Source of the DNA: Euonymus europaeus
Taxonomy: Eukaryota > Streptophyta > Magnoliopsida > Celastrales > Celastraceae
Assembly (NCBI GenBank): GCA_963580455.1
Contig: OY756957.1
Span: 28,178,501-28,242,500 of the forward strand
Direction: 5' to 3'
Length of the DNA stretch: 64,000 nucleotides
Shown here: positions 1 to 10,278 of the stretch, in pieces
Numbering within the stretch: the stretch's first letter is position 1
How the letters are laid out: every line of letters begins with the position of its first letter
Notes under the pieces: generated by a model
What the model was told of the DNA's origin: nothing
Database searches by the model: none
Seen by the model: the letters and a program-made list of their open reading frames with translations, nothing else
Position numbers and translations under genes: made by a program

Positions 1-1025
1 ACTCTTTGATTCAAGTTGCATGCAGTTCAGGCCAATGGAATAAGACGATAAGATTATTGAATGAAATGACTGCAAGGAATATAACACCTGATATTTTCAC
101 TTTTACTATTCTGGTTGATACTTTCTGTAAAGAAGGAAAGATTTCAGAGGCTGAACGTGTACTTGAGAAGATGATTGAGGTCGGAGTGGACCCCAATGTG
201 GTCACGTATGGCGCATTGCTTCGTGGATATTGTCTCGTAGGCCACATTGATAAGGCTTTGAAAGTGTTTGATTTGATTGCGGAAAAGGGTTTTCAACTTG
301 ATGTTCTTAGTTATAATATATTAATCAATGGATGTTGTAAGAGTAAACGTCTAGGGAAAGCAATGGAACTTTTTAGTGATATGGATTCTAAAGGGTTGGG
401 TGCTAACACTATCACATACAATACCCTTATAAGTGGATTGTGCAAGGCAGGCAGACTTCAAGCTGCAAAAGATCTTCTTAAGGAGATGTGTTCACGCGGT
501 CATACTCCTGACTTGATAACTTACTCGACTCTGTTGGATGGTTTGTGCAAGTGTGGGCGTCTTGATGAGGCATTGGCTTTGTTTAAAGCAATACAAGAGA
601 GTGGGTTGAAACTTAATATTATAACTTATAACATCATCATTGATGGTTTAAGTAAGGGAGGGAAGCTAAATATTGCGAGGGATATGTTTTCCAACTTGTC
701 TGTCAAGGGCCTAAATCCTGATGTAAAGACGTATACTATCTTGATCAATGGCCTTTGTAAAGAAGGGCTCTTAGGTGAAGCATATGAGCTGCTTAGGGAA
801 ATGGAAGGTACTGATTGCTCTCCAGATGACCGTACTTACAATACAATCATTCGAGGATTATTCCGAAACAACAACACTGCTTTGGCGGTGCAGCTTCTTC
901 AGGAAATGCGTGATAAGGGGTTCTCTGCAGATGCATCTACTGCGGAGATGGTAGTTGATTTGTCATCTAATGATGCATATGACAGGTCAGTTTCCAACGA
1001 GCTTCATATGCTACTGTTAACTTGA
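1..1025 (+). CDS. RFL-type PPR protein, copy 1 (5' end outside window)
   Basis: This is the C-terminal part of a P-class pentatricopeptide repeat protein of the Restorer-of-fertility-like group. These proteins bind organellar, usually mitochondrial, RNA. The reading frame is already open at the window edge (first full codon at position 3) and ends with TGA at 1023-1025. About nine 35-residue motifs of the form TYN-hydrophobic-LI-GLCK are visible, followed by a short tail ending LLLT. Bases 1-765 look identical by eye to 11048-11812 in copy 3, so the missing N-terminus probably resembles that copy. From 766 onward the two copies differ at several sites. The apparent ATG-less start at position 6 is only an internal Leu codon. 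Family assignment is firm; the RNA target is unknown. Confidence 0.93.
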   Translation, partial: SLIQVACSSGQWNKTIRLLNEMTARNITPDIFTFTILVDTFCKEGKISEAERVLEKMIEVGVDPNVVTYGALLRGYCLVGHIDKALKVFDLIAEKGFQLDVLSYNILINGCCKSKRLGKAMELFSDMDSKGLGANTITYNTLISGLCKAGRLQAAKDLLKEMCSRGHTPDLITYSTLLDGLCKCGRLDEALALFKAIQESGLKLNIITYNIIIDGLSKGGKLNIARDMFSNLSVKGLNPDVKTYTILINGLCKEGLLGEAYELLREMEGTDCSPDDRTYNTIIRGLFRNNNTALAVQLLQEMRDKGFSADASTAEMVVDLSSNDAYDRSVSNELHMLLLT

Positions 1026-1980
1026 TATTTGATTCATGGATGAGACCTGTTCTTAAGTGAGTGGCCAGGTACTTGTTGAAAGCTTTTCTAGTTATTGTTC
1101 TTCCTTTATGTCTGTTTGGCTTTTTTGGATCTCAACATATCTTCGTTCCTTCTTGAATGAATTGTTATATAGATGAAATGTAGGTCTTTGGAATCTGTCT
1201 TGAATGACAATTGTTTACTCTGAGTGATAATTTTAGATGGAAGTTTAGGTCGCTGAAGTTCTTTGTGTCTTCATGATTATTGACCTTGAGAACCTTGGTC
1301 TAGTTAAATGGGATTCCTGAACACAGTTTATAAATTATAATGTTCTGATTTGGGCAATTCTTCACTTGGCATTATGATCTCTTTTTTTTTCCTTTCTTTT
1401 ATGCGGTGTGGATTCGCTTAAATCGTTATCTAGGTGCGACCCATGTCTGCCTGATCAAATTCATGTCTTTGGCTGCTTTGCTTATTGAATTTTCTCAGAA
1501 CGATCAAGTCTAGTTATGAGATTTGCTAAGCGGCATGTTTGTCAGTGTTCTTGACATTTTCAAAACCACTAATTTCATTACGCTATATTTACACAGTTCA
1601 AAGACGAATACATTACTTTGATACAACAATTCTGTATATAATTTCTGAACATTAACCTTATTTATATAATCAAGCATTTAATGTATCTTTGATGGCTGAA
1701 TGTAGGGAAAACCCAAATTAGAAGAGATGGACCATAGTGTGGATCCCCAACTTTCATGGGCAACTGATCAACTGTCTTGAACCAAATTATAGCTAAATTT
1801 CATGTGAATCTTTCATCCACGAATGGAAACATCTGCCACACCTTGCCCTTCATTGCCAGTATAGCCAAGCAACCACCGGTGCTACCTATGGTTCAATGAC
1901 GAGGTCTTCCGGATATAATGACTTCGACACAATAGAAAGATTCACTTATGTTGGCGATTATGCTCAGTAGAGTAAGATTA
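1026..1980. other. 3' flank of PPR copy 1, duplicated downstream of copy 3
   Basis: No gene is seen. From the stop codon to about 1760 the sequence aligns with the DNA downstream of copy 3 (12073 to about 12690), with substitutions and small indels. The duplication unit therefore included roughly 0.65-0.7 kb of 3' flank, probably carrying the 3' UTR. Homology ends before the SINE. Confidence 0.6.
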
Positions 1981-2240
1981 TTGTTATCAACTCTTTGGTT
2001 GGGGCAGGACCAAAGGGCCTGTCTACCGACCCATGCCCTCGGGATGCCGGTAGAATGTAAGTCGCAGGTTATGCGACACAACGACAGGGACCGCTGGGTG
2101 CGTTCCGATAAATCAACCAAGAATGACCGAAACTGCGCCAAAGGCACGCTTCGAACTCGGGACTCCACCGTACTAACCAAACCGAAGACCCCATTGGGTG
2201 ACGCTGAGCCATATGCCCTGGGGGCTTGTTATCAACTCTT
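1981..2240 (-). mobile_element. tRNA-derived SINE with 15-bp target-site duplication
   Basis: A 230-bp insert (1996-2225) is bounded by perfect direct repeats ttgttatcaactctt at 1981-1995 and 2226-2240. On the minus strand the insert begins GCCCCCAGGGC and then shows an A-box-like TGGCTCAGCGT (complement of 2201-2211). A B-box-like GAGTTCGAAGC follows (complement of 2148-2158). The order and roughly 45-bp spacing match an RNA polymerase III promoter at the head of a tRNA-related SINE. Open reading frames crossing this stretch are incidental. The exact SINE family is not recognised. Confidence 0.8.
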
Positions 2241-2746
2241 GTATCTACATGTGGTGGTCATTCTTGGAAAACTATAACACTGACTTCCACTCATTCTAGC
2301 TTTGTGATAGCCTGAGGCAAATGAAAAACATACAAGTCGGGCAGAGCTGAGCCTGAGAAGTGAGAGTTCTTTATTACTTTGGTCTCTGCACACTATAGCT
2401 TTACCGATGAAATACATGATATATCTTTCCAGTTTGATAGAGTTGGTTACTTTCCACCAACCAATGGAACTCCCTTTCTAGAATTAGCAGGAATTTCTCC
2501 TTGTAAACCGACTATGATCTCCGTCATTTCTTACACAATTTTGTGATCTTCACTATAGCTTTCATAACATCGACCCCGCCAGGATCTCTACAAACCTGCA
2601 GAACATGTTTCAGCAAAAACAAAAATTTATAAGAAATTATCCGAACGTTTATGTGTTGACTTCACAGCATCCAATTTACCGCGATGCACGGAGCAAAGAC
2701 ATAGGGTATCCACACATTTCAAGTTAATTTTCTAGGAGCATTTCAA

Positions 2747-3365
2747 CATTTTTATCCCGCACTTCCGTTATCTCACACGAATTGAGCTTTATTTTTCTTT
2801 CCCGCAATTTTGCGATCCCTCTCCATTGCGGTTAGGTCTACGTGGTGGGTCATTATTATTGTGATTTTCATAAAAAATATATGTGAATAGTTTTAGCAGT
2901 AAAATGCCTTTAAATTGAACATTCATTTAAATGTCATGCTATTCATGTACAATAAAACCTCTCTATAGTCCTAAAAAAGATCGGGAGCACTGCCCTCGAA
3001 CCCCTCCTATAAATTCCTCACTTCGCCCTTTCTACGCCTCCATAATAGTAGTCATTAGAAGCTAATTAAGGGGGCATAGTTGTATAATCATCTAATTTCT
3101 ATAATATTCAATCATTTTAATGATATCTCAAAAATACCCCCTTATCTCTCACTTCCCTTAGCTCACACGAATTGAACTTTATGTTTCTTCCTCACAATTT
3201 TGCAATCCCTCTCCTTCGCGCTTAGGGGTATGAGGTCGGTCATTATCATTGTCATCTTCTTCAAATATATATATGTAAATACTTTTAGTATTAAGATGCC
3301 TCTAAATTGAAAATTCATTTAAATGTGATACTATTCATGTGCAATACAACCTCTCTATAGTTATA
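2747..3365. repeat. Diverged direct repeat, two copies of about 230 bp
   Basis: Two segments, about 2747-2972 and about 3130-3360, align along their length. Both contain tctcac(a)cgaattga-ctttat, then an AT-rich stretch, then attcatttaaatgt and an ending of caata-aacctctctatag. They differ at many positions, so the duplication is old. The second copy runs into a MITE-like element and the first stops at the corresponding terminus. No coding potential is seen. Confidence 0.65.
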
Positions 3366-3504
3366 ATGATTGGACCAAACTAATTTTATCATTATAAGAA
3401 GGTTATAACTTAAATAAATGTATGATTGTAAAAACTACCAAAATTTTCTATGACTATATAGAGGTTATTCTTTCATAGAGTACTATAGATAGGTTTTATT
3501 GTAT
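3342..3504. mobile_element. MITE-like element with inverted ends
   Basis: The left end caatacaacctctctatag (3342-3360) is the inverted counterpart of the right end ctatagataggttttattg (3483-3502), allowing small mismatches. The 160-bp interior contains further short runs related to the ends, for example ctatatagaggtt near 3460. Length, AT content and lack of an ORF fit a miniature inverted-repeat element. The superfamily and TSD were not determined. Confidence 0.45.
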
Positions 3505-4661
3505 AATTCTCCCATGTTTTATGCAAAATGCTTAATATCCCGATATGTAATTTGTCACAAAATTTTTGAAGAGTATAAATGCTTTATGCAAAAATTTAAC
3601 CAAACAGTCACGGTATTTCAAACAACATCTATGTAAATGTTTTAAAGCATTTATGCTTTTATGTGAATGCTCTACCGAATGGAGCCTTTAAAGATAAGTG
3701 TTAAAACGCAGGTGCCACTAAGGTTGCCGCCTAGAGCCTCAATTTTTCTTAGTTCTTATACACTAATACTGTAATACACTAGTACCATGGTACATGACAT
3801 ATGTCTCTTATAAAATTAAAAATTACCCTCACTTTTTCTTTTTTCTTTTTTCTTTTTTAAAGTAAATAACAATTTATACACTAGTGTGCCATCACTCATA
3901 AACTTAAGGCCATAGATATAATTTTCAAACCCTAATACACCTACCATATTTTGATATTCAACCTTTTAAAATTTAATCAAAAAATTACAAACTCACCATT
4001 CTGTGATTTCTCTCTATTGTCATTCATCTTCTTTAATTTTCTTTGAACTTTGAATAATTTTTTACATGCAAACTTGATTGTTTATTCTTCTCTTAAACTT
4101 AAGACTCTAACAACAATTAGGTTTTATTGCTCCATTTTTATTTTTTTATATATTTGAACTTTTTTAGTTATTTGTATTTTTTTAGTTTTACTATATCAAC
4201 AAGGAAATATGAATCTAGATATGAAATACGTTAAAAAAAGAAGAAACATAAAAGAAGAAAAAAAAGCTCGAGCTGAAATATTTATATAGGATCACAGATT
4301 TTGTTGTTCGAGCCGCCCCTGTTAAAACGAGATTGTAATAGTATTTTGAATGAATATCTAAAATGAAGAAAAATATATTTTGAGGAACCATTTTAATTTT
4401 TAAGTGCCTTTAATGGATGGGTGCTGAGAAGCTGGGTTGCATATCCAATATGTTTTTTTAAAAAAAGAACATATATTATTCTCTCCCTCTTTCTCTTTAT
4501 CTTTTATCTCTCTGTTTTCTTTCATCTTAAATATATTAAAATGTTGGATTCGGTGTATTATTATTATTTATTCTGGAAAAAGCGAAACTACCAGGACTCC
4601 ACCCAGATTTACTTGCTAGCGCCTACACTTTCCTCTTCGGACAGTTGAACTGAAGCAGATC
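3505..4661. other. AT-rich spacer and upstream region of PPR copy 2
   Basis: No gene is supported. Between about 4425 and 4552 lies a copy of a dispersed repeat (ctgggttgcat through ttaaatatattaaaatg) also present at 7184 and, in part, at 9258. The last 110 bp before the copy 2 ATG (from about 4550) closely match the 110 bp before the copy 3 ATG (10165-10278). The duplicated block therefore includes the proximal promoter or leader. Confidence 0.5.
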
Positions 4662-6380
4662 ATGATGCCGAGAAGAAGAGCTTCTGTGTTAGCTACAATG
4701 TCTGCTTCTCGTCTTCTTCTTCTTCAAGTTATGGCTTCTCTGAATTGCTCCTCCTCACTTCCTACTTCTCTCAGATCGGCCTCTTTTCATACCTCCAAAT
4801 CGTCAATAAATAACCGCAATTTCAAATTCAATGGCATCGATGATGCGGTTGAATGCTTTAATCGGATGGTTCACATGCAACCTTCACCTTCTTTATTCGA
4901 ATTTAATCGATTGTTTGGTTCAATCGTCAAAATGGGGCACTATTCTACCGTGATTTCACTGGCTAATTCTATGGAGCCGTTTGGTATCAAGCATGATATC
5001 TATACTTTTAATAGATTGATGAACTGCCTTTGTTGTTTGAGGCGTGTGGATTTTGGGTTTTCTTTGCTGGGTAAAATCCTCAAACTTGGTCTCCAACCTG
5101 ATATTGTTACATTCAACACCATCATCAAGGGATTGTGTGTTGAAGGTAAAGTATCAGATGCTGTGAGATTTTTTAATAAGATGGTGGATAATGGCTATCA
5201 ACCCGATGTAGTCACTTACACCACAATCATAAATTGTTTCGGTAAATTAGGTAACACTCACGTTGCAGTCCACTTACTCAACAAAATGGCAAATAGAGGT
5301 TGTCAACCAGATGTGGTGGCATATAGTACGGTCATAGACGGCCTATGCAAGGACATGCAATTTGACAGCGCTTTTAATCTGTATTTGGAAATGATGGATG
5401 GAGGTGTTGCACCAGACGTCTTCACTTACAGCTCTTTGATTCACGGTGCATGCAGTTCAGGCCAATGGAAGAAGACGATAAGATTATTGAATGAAATGAC
5501 TGCAAGGAATATAACACCTAATGTTGTCATTTTTACTACTCTGGTTGACACGTTCTGTAAAGAAGGGAAGATATCAGACGCTGAACGTGTACTCGAGAAG
5601 ATGATTGAGGTCGGAGTGGACCCCGATGTGGTCACGTATGGTGCATTGATGGATGGATATTGTCTAGTAGGCCACATTGATAAGGCATTGAAACTATTTG
5701 ATTTGATTGCGGAAAAGGGTTTTCAACTTAATGTTATTTGTTACAACACATTAATCAATGGATTTTGTAAGAGTAAACGTATAGAAAAAGCAATGGAACT
5801 TCTTAGTGATATGACTTCCAAAGGGATATCTGCTGACACTATTACATTCAGTACCCTCATATGTGGATTGTGCAATGCAGGCAGAGTTCAAGCTGCAAAA
5901 GATCTTCTTAAGGAGATGTGTTCACGCGGTCATACTCCTAACTTGATAACTTACTCGACTCTTTTACATGGTTTGTGCAAGCATGGGCGCCTTGATGAGG
6001 CATTGGCTTTGTTTAAAGCAATGCAAGAGATTGGGTTGAAACTTAATATTATAACTTATAACATCATCATTGATGGTTTAAGTAAGGGAGGGAAGCTAAA
6101 TATTGCGAGGGATCTGTTTTCCAAATTGTCTGTCAAGGGCCTAAATCCTGATGTAAAGACGTATAATATCTTGATCAATGGCCTTTGTAAAGAAGGGCTC
6201 TTAGGTGAAGCATACGAGCTCCTTAGGGAAATGGAAGGTACCGATTGCTCTCCAGATGACCGTACTTACAGTACGATCATTCGAGGATTATTACGAAACA
6301 ACAACACTTCTTTGGCGGTGCAACTTCTTCAGGAAATGCGTGGTAAGGGATTCTCTGCAGATGCATCTACTGCGGAGTGA
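4662..6380 (+). CDS. RFL-type PPR protein, copy 2 (C-terminally truncated)
   Basis: This encodes a 572-residue P-class PPR protein. Residues 1-50 (MMPRRRAS, then Ser/Leu/Arg-rich, ending FHTSKSS) look like a mitochondrial presequence. Fourteen consecutive 35-residue motifs run from about residue 77 to 566. The first of two adjacent Met codons is taken as the start because copies 3 and 4 share it. The frame stops at 6378-6380 directly after the last motif. Compared with copies 1 and 3, a 110-bp segment is missing here; it would hold the final 25 codons, the normal stop and some 3' UTR. The PPR array is complete, so the protein may still bind RNA. Relatives act in cleavage or silencing of mitochondrial, sometimes male-sterility, transcripts; the role of this copy is inference. 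Confidence 0.93.
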   Translation: MMPRRRASVLATMSASRLLLLQVMASLNCSSSLPTSLRSASFHTSKSSINNRNFKFNGIDDAVECFNRMVHMQPSPSLFEFNRLFGSIVKMGHYSTVISLANSMEPFGIKHDIYTFNRLMNCLCCLRRVDFGFSLLGKILKLGLQPDIVTFNTIIKGLCVEGKVSDAVRFFNKMVDNGYQPDVVTYTTIINCFGKLGNTHVAVHLLNKMANRGCQPDVVAYSTVIDGLCKDMQFDSAFNLYLEMMDGGVAPDVFTYSSLIHGACSSGQWKKTIRLLNEMTARNITPNVVIFTTLVDTFCKEGKISDAERVLEKMIEVGVDPDVVTYGALMDGYCLVGHIDKALKLFDLIAEKGFQLNVICYNTLINGFCKSKRIEKAMELLSDMTSKGISADTITFSTLICGLCNAGRVQAAKDLLKEMCSRGHTPNLITYSTLLHGLCKHGRLDEALALFKAMQEIGLKLNIITYNIIIDGLSKGGKLNIARDLFSKLSVKGLNPDVKTYNILINGLCKEGLLGEAYELLREMEGTDCSPDDRTYSTIIRGLLRNNNTSLAVQLLQEMRGKGFSADASTAE

Positions 6381-7183
6381 GTGGTCAGGTAATTGTTGAA
6401 AGCTTTTCTAGTTATTGCTTTTCCTTCTGTTTAGCTTCCTTGGATCTCAACATCTCTTCGTTTCTTTTTGAATGAATTGTTATGTAGATGAAAGTGTAGG
6501 TCTTTGGAATCTGTCCTGAATGATAATTTTTTACTGTGAGTGATAATTTTAGATGGAAGTTTAGGTCTTTGATGTGCTGAAGTTCTTTGTGTCTCTGGGT
6601 GCCTATTGAATCAGTTATTTTGCAAGATTTGGGTGAAGCGCATCAAAAAGGAATCCCTCGCCTCAGTTATTCTGTAAAACATTGTTATCTTCACTGGGGG
6701 TGTAAGTTTTCTATCAGCATATAGTATTGAATAAATTTTATCATAATTCAATTTTGAATCTATATCACACACACACACATAAAAAAGGGATACTCAAAAT
6801 TCAATGATATAAAAAGAAAGTGTTCTTGCCTCGATTTTATGTGTAATCTAGTAGATCAGCCATGTAGTCAATCATTTCATCTTTAGCAGGTCACCCAGGA
6901 TGTCCTGTTACATCCTTTACTTTTGATAATAACTTGCAGTATTTGTGTTGGTTGGAATGATTAAAGGCCAAAGAAATGGGAAGAAGTGATGTCAAATTCC
7001 CATGACATATTCTTAGATATACCATTACTTATCCATAAATTGTTGAAAAGGCAAGCAAAGTAGCAAACCATGACCCATCAAATGTGTTCATCATCCTCGA
7101 AAGAGTCATCTGCACGATTCAAACCCATGTAAATATCAATTAAAATAATTTCCCAATTCATTTATTAAATTAATGGTTTTGCT
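6381..7183. other. Spacer downstream of PPR copy 2
   Basis: No gene is seen. The first 220 bp or so match the 3' flanks of copies 1 and 3. The rest is AT-rich with a short CA microsatellite near 6766-6778. Confidence 0.5.
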
Positions 7184-7522
7184 AGAAAGTGGGAAGGCTG
7201 GGTTGCATTCTCAACATCCCCAATTTTTCTTAAAAAATAACATATTTTATTCTCTCTTTCTTTGTCTTCCCTTTTATCCCTACATTTTTCTTTTATGTTA
7301 AATATATTAAAAATGCATAGGATTTGATGGTAAAAATAAAGAAACGTGATTGGAGAGGTCTTAAAAAAAAGATCCCGTTTTTCATAAATTTCAGAGCCAC
7401 TAAATTAAGTTGGTCTATAATTTTTAAAGTGATATAAATTCAAAATTAATTATAATTGGAGAAAATTATGTTTTGGCCAATTTCATTCTAATTTCTTAAA
7501 TCTCTAATTAATGATGAGAACA
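7184..7522. repeat. Dispersed repeat, left copy
   Basis: About 340 bp, matched with substitutions by 9258-9559 and in its first third by about 4425-4552. Shared landmarks include tttcttttatgtta, gtgattggagaggtc, actaaattaagttggtcta and aattatgttttgg, ending tctctaattaat and then gagaaca. The two long copies flank about 1.7 kb that contains a LINE insertion. They could be an old tandem duplication or degenerate ends of an element; no TSD was found. Confidence 0.6.
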
Positions 7523-8138
7523 AAAAACAAACACCATGACCTTCAAATTCGCATATATTTAGGGGTGGGGATAGTCACATCCCAATAATTACCGGTCTCA
7601 CACCATTACTCTCAAAACCTCAATTAAAAATAGACGAAATCTGAACACACTCCAATTTTACGTTTTCAAATTAAAGACAATGGCACTCCAACCCACTTTT
7701 CTTCTTCTTCTTCTTTCATTTTCTCCATCTTTTCTCTGCCTCCGCCATCATCTTCTTCTTCGGCAAACCGATCTCACTCTCCCATGCGCCTCCGCCATCG
7801 CCTCTATTGCTGCCTACCCCTCGTTTGGCCGGCGACTTTCCCAAGCTTGAATCTTTATCATCCTCACATAACACAAATCTCAGATATATAAACCCTTTTA
7901 GCTCATTCAGACTGAAGATCTGTCAAGCTCTTACTACTGTTTCTTCCACCTCCTTCGTTTTTTTCTTCCTCCTCCGCTTCTTCTTTCTCTCCCCTTTGGC
8001 AAGACTTGCTTTGGTGCTCAAGTTTCGCTCACTAATATACCTGACTTTTGATGAAGAGGTCCGAATAGGAGATAGAGATCTGGTCACAGTCCAGATCTTG
8101 TGGAGCCAAATTCAACGGCCTCCGCAAGTGAGACGAGA
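7523..8138. other. Non-coding segment between repeat copy and LINE
   Basis: CT-rich and AT-rich sequence. A 122-codon open frame at 7807-8175 has low-complexity Phe/Leu/Ser content, shows no recognisable domain and runs into the LINE poly(T), so I do not call it a gene. Confidence 0.4.
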
Positions 8139-9035
8139 TCTTCATGGGTCACCGTTTTTTTTTTTTGGAAAATAAGGAGGGGATAACCCAGAATAACAAA
8201 AATTTAATCTACTACATTTCGCACTCTTCGTGGCCAAGTAATCCCAGCTGCATCATCACTCAAAATGTTCGACATACCACAGGGAGGGAGAGCTAAAACA
8301 GATACTCCCCTGTTGAACTTCAACGCTTCGGTAGCTAAATAATGAGCTGCTCTATTTGCTTCTCTATAAACATGATCAACTTTAACCACCCACTCTCTCT
8401 GAAGAAGCCGTCTACTCTCAGTAATCATATTTGATAAGTTGAGCTCTGGTATAACACCACCTTTTAGCCATCTGGCTACCAATTCCGAATCAGTCTCGAA
8501 CACAATATCTCGGTGTCCCTCCCTCCAAGCAAGACGAAGCCCATGAATTGCTGCCCACAGCTCCGCTTCAACTGCTGAACAAGAACCAATATTAACCACA
8601 AAACCTCTCCTCCATCTACCAAACCAGTCACGTAGAAGTCCTCCTCCCCCCGCTAGAGACGAGGCAAGCTTTCTGCAACCATCAGTGTTGAGCTTTATCC
8701 ACCCATAATTGGGAGCAGTCCAACCAATCATCTTTACTCTCTCCACTATCCTTGTACCTTGAACCAAACTGTGGGCCCTAAAAGCAAAGATAATCTCTGC
8801 AACATGCCTTGCAAGCCAAGACACATTATATTCCAGATTAAACTCCAACTTACGAAACACCAAGTCATTCCTCCATTTCGAAAGAGCCCATACAACAATT
8901 GTGAAAAAAGAAGCCCAATCATGGTTTACGTTGCAACCATTTACCCCTTTAAGGTTATGAGCTAGCCAACTTTGAAAGTCCAAATTACACTGAAGTTGAT
9001 ATTCCTGCGGTTGTAGGTCTTCATGGGTCACCGTT
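8139..9035 (-). mobile_element. 5'-truncated LINE insertion with 18-bp TSD
   Basis: Perfect 18-bp direct repeats tcttcatgggtcaccgtt lie at 8139-8156 and 9018-9035. Just inside the left repeat is a T-run on the plus strand, which is the poly(A) tail of a minus-strand retroposon. The insert of about 860 bp encodes only the C-terminal part of LINE ORF2 (RNase H region). This is the expected product of incomplete target-primed reverse transcription. The perfect TSD and uninterrupted frame suggest a fairly recent insertion. Confidence 0.88.
8204..9031 (-). pseudogene. LINE ORF2 C-terminal fragment with RNase H domain
   Basis: A 275-codon open frame lies inside the LINE. Recognisable RNase H (RVT_3-type) features are LNTDG near residue 116 (first catalytic Asp), the AVEAELWA helix with catalytic Glu, FETDSELV with the next Asp, and a late REANRAAHYLA block with the conserved His. 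About 110 residues upstream resemble the linker after a LINE reverse transcriptase. The reverse transcriptase and endonuclease are missing, so the fragment cannot transpose by itself. The apparent start codon falls inside the TSD and is fortuitous. Confidence 0.85.
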
Positions 9036-9257
9036 GATCATGCAAGAGAGATGAGACAGAGTCGCAAATCCTGTGGTGGGTCGCCTTTGATCATGCAAAG
9101 GAGAGAAAGAAGAAGCAGTGGAGGAAGAAACAGAGACGAAAAGGGGAAATAGGGTTTATGGGTTTAGACCGGATGAGATGGGATGAGACATTTATTTTTT
9201 TGTGTGATTAAGATTGGACCGATAATTATTGGGGTGCCACTAGCCGCACCCTATATT

Positions 9258-9559
9258 TTAGTCTCTATTTCTCTTCATCTCTCCATTTTTCTTTTATGTT
9301 ATATATATATATATATATTAAAATGTAGATTTGGTGGTAAAATAAAGAAATGTGATTGGAGAGGTCCTAAAATAGAGATCCTATTTTTGAACACACTAAA
9401 TTAAGTTGGTCTATAATTTTTTCTATTTTAATTAAAAGTTAAATAATTTTCTTTTAATTTTTAAAATGATATAAATTTAAAATTAAATATAATTGAAGAA
9501 AATTATGTTTTGGACAATTTCTCTCTAATTTCTTGAATCTCTAATTAATCTCGAGAACA
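9258..9559. repeat. Dispersed repeat, right copy
   Basis: This is the counterpart of 7184-7522 in the same orientation. It contains a (TA)n run at about 9301-9320 and an extra 40 bp or so near 9420-9460. It ends at gagaaca, directly before a second, unrelated RNase H relic. Confidence 0.6.
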
Positions 9560-9563
9560 TGCC

Positions 9564-9887
9564 GAATCAAAGCTGCATCCAACGTTAGCTAAAGCGATGA
9601 GCACGTTACGTGCCGTTCATTTAACTGTTGAATTGGGGTTTCGTCGTATTATTTTCGAAGGAAATTCCCAAATTATTGTCGATGTCATTAACGAGTATGA
9701 TATTCATTTATCTTCATGGAGAGTTTGTATTGTCGAAATTCGGCGTTTATTGAGTTACCTCAATGACTAGTATGTATGATTTGTCAGCAGGGGAGAGAAT
9801 ATGGCAGCTCATACTATGGCTGAACTTGCATTACAAACTCCTCAAATGATGGCGTGGATTGAAGACGCCCCAAAATGTGTTCCATAG
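9564..9887 (+). pseudogene. Degenerate RNase H fragment of another retroelement
   Basis: The frame from 9564 reads an RNase H-type segment with AMSTLRAVHLTVELGFRR and then IIFEGNSQIIVDVI, equivalent to the helix and TDS region. It is broken by TAG at 9768-9770. After the stop, FVSRGENMAAHTMAELAL matches the conserved Arg-x-x-Asn-x-x-AlaHis end of the domain. The stops and the missing N-terminal catalytic Asp mark it as a relic. It is on the opposite strand from the LINE at 8139 and differs in sequence, so it is an independent insertion. Confidence 0.7.
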
Positions 9888-10278
9888 ATTTTGTTTACAG
9901 AGAAACAATAATGGTTTCAAATTTTACAGTAATTTTGAGTTCATTATTCTTTAATTTTGGTGTTGCATCATCTTTCGTAATCCACCTTGCTTGATGGCAT
10001 GAGTGTCTGTTATGAGCCCCCATTTATTGCACCCAACTCAGACTGGGTAATTGAAATATATGATCTGGACCTTAAAAATAATAATAAAAAATAAAAAATA
10101 AAAAATGAAAAATAGCTAAATCACATTTATCGCATGATCAAACCTTTTTAACTGCCTCGGTCATGTCATGGTGTATTATCATTATTTATTACGGAAAAAA
10201 CTAAACTACGAGGACTCCACCCAGATTACTTGCTAGCGCCTACACTTTCCTCTTCGCACAGTTGAACTGAAGCAGATC
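9888..10278. other. Spacer and upstream region of PPR copy 3
   Basis: No gene is seen. An A-rich low-complexity run lies at about 10070-10110. From about 10165 to the ATG the sequence is nearly the same as upstream of copy 2, including ggactccacccagatt and acttgctagcgcctacac. It is probably a shared leader or promoter. Confidence 0.5.

Noticed and set aside
11..247. Minus-strand open frames opposite each PPR gene (also near 5441, 11058, 14177-15600)
   Set aside because: They recur at the same place in each PPR copy and mirror the conserved coding strand, so they are shadows of the PPR frames.
2148..2211. Possible functional tRNA gene
   Set aside because: A- and B-box-like motifs are present, but no cloverleaf could be formed and the unit has a TSD, so it is a SINE.
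1948..2277. Plus-strand 109-codon frame and minus-strand 95-codon frame
   Set aside because: They lie across the SINE and its TSDs and have no recognisable domain.
7807..8175. 122-codon open frame
   Set aside because: Low-complexity Phe/Ser content, it ends inside the LINE tail, and no homology is recognised.
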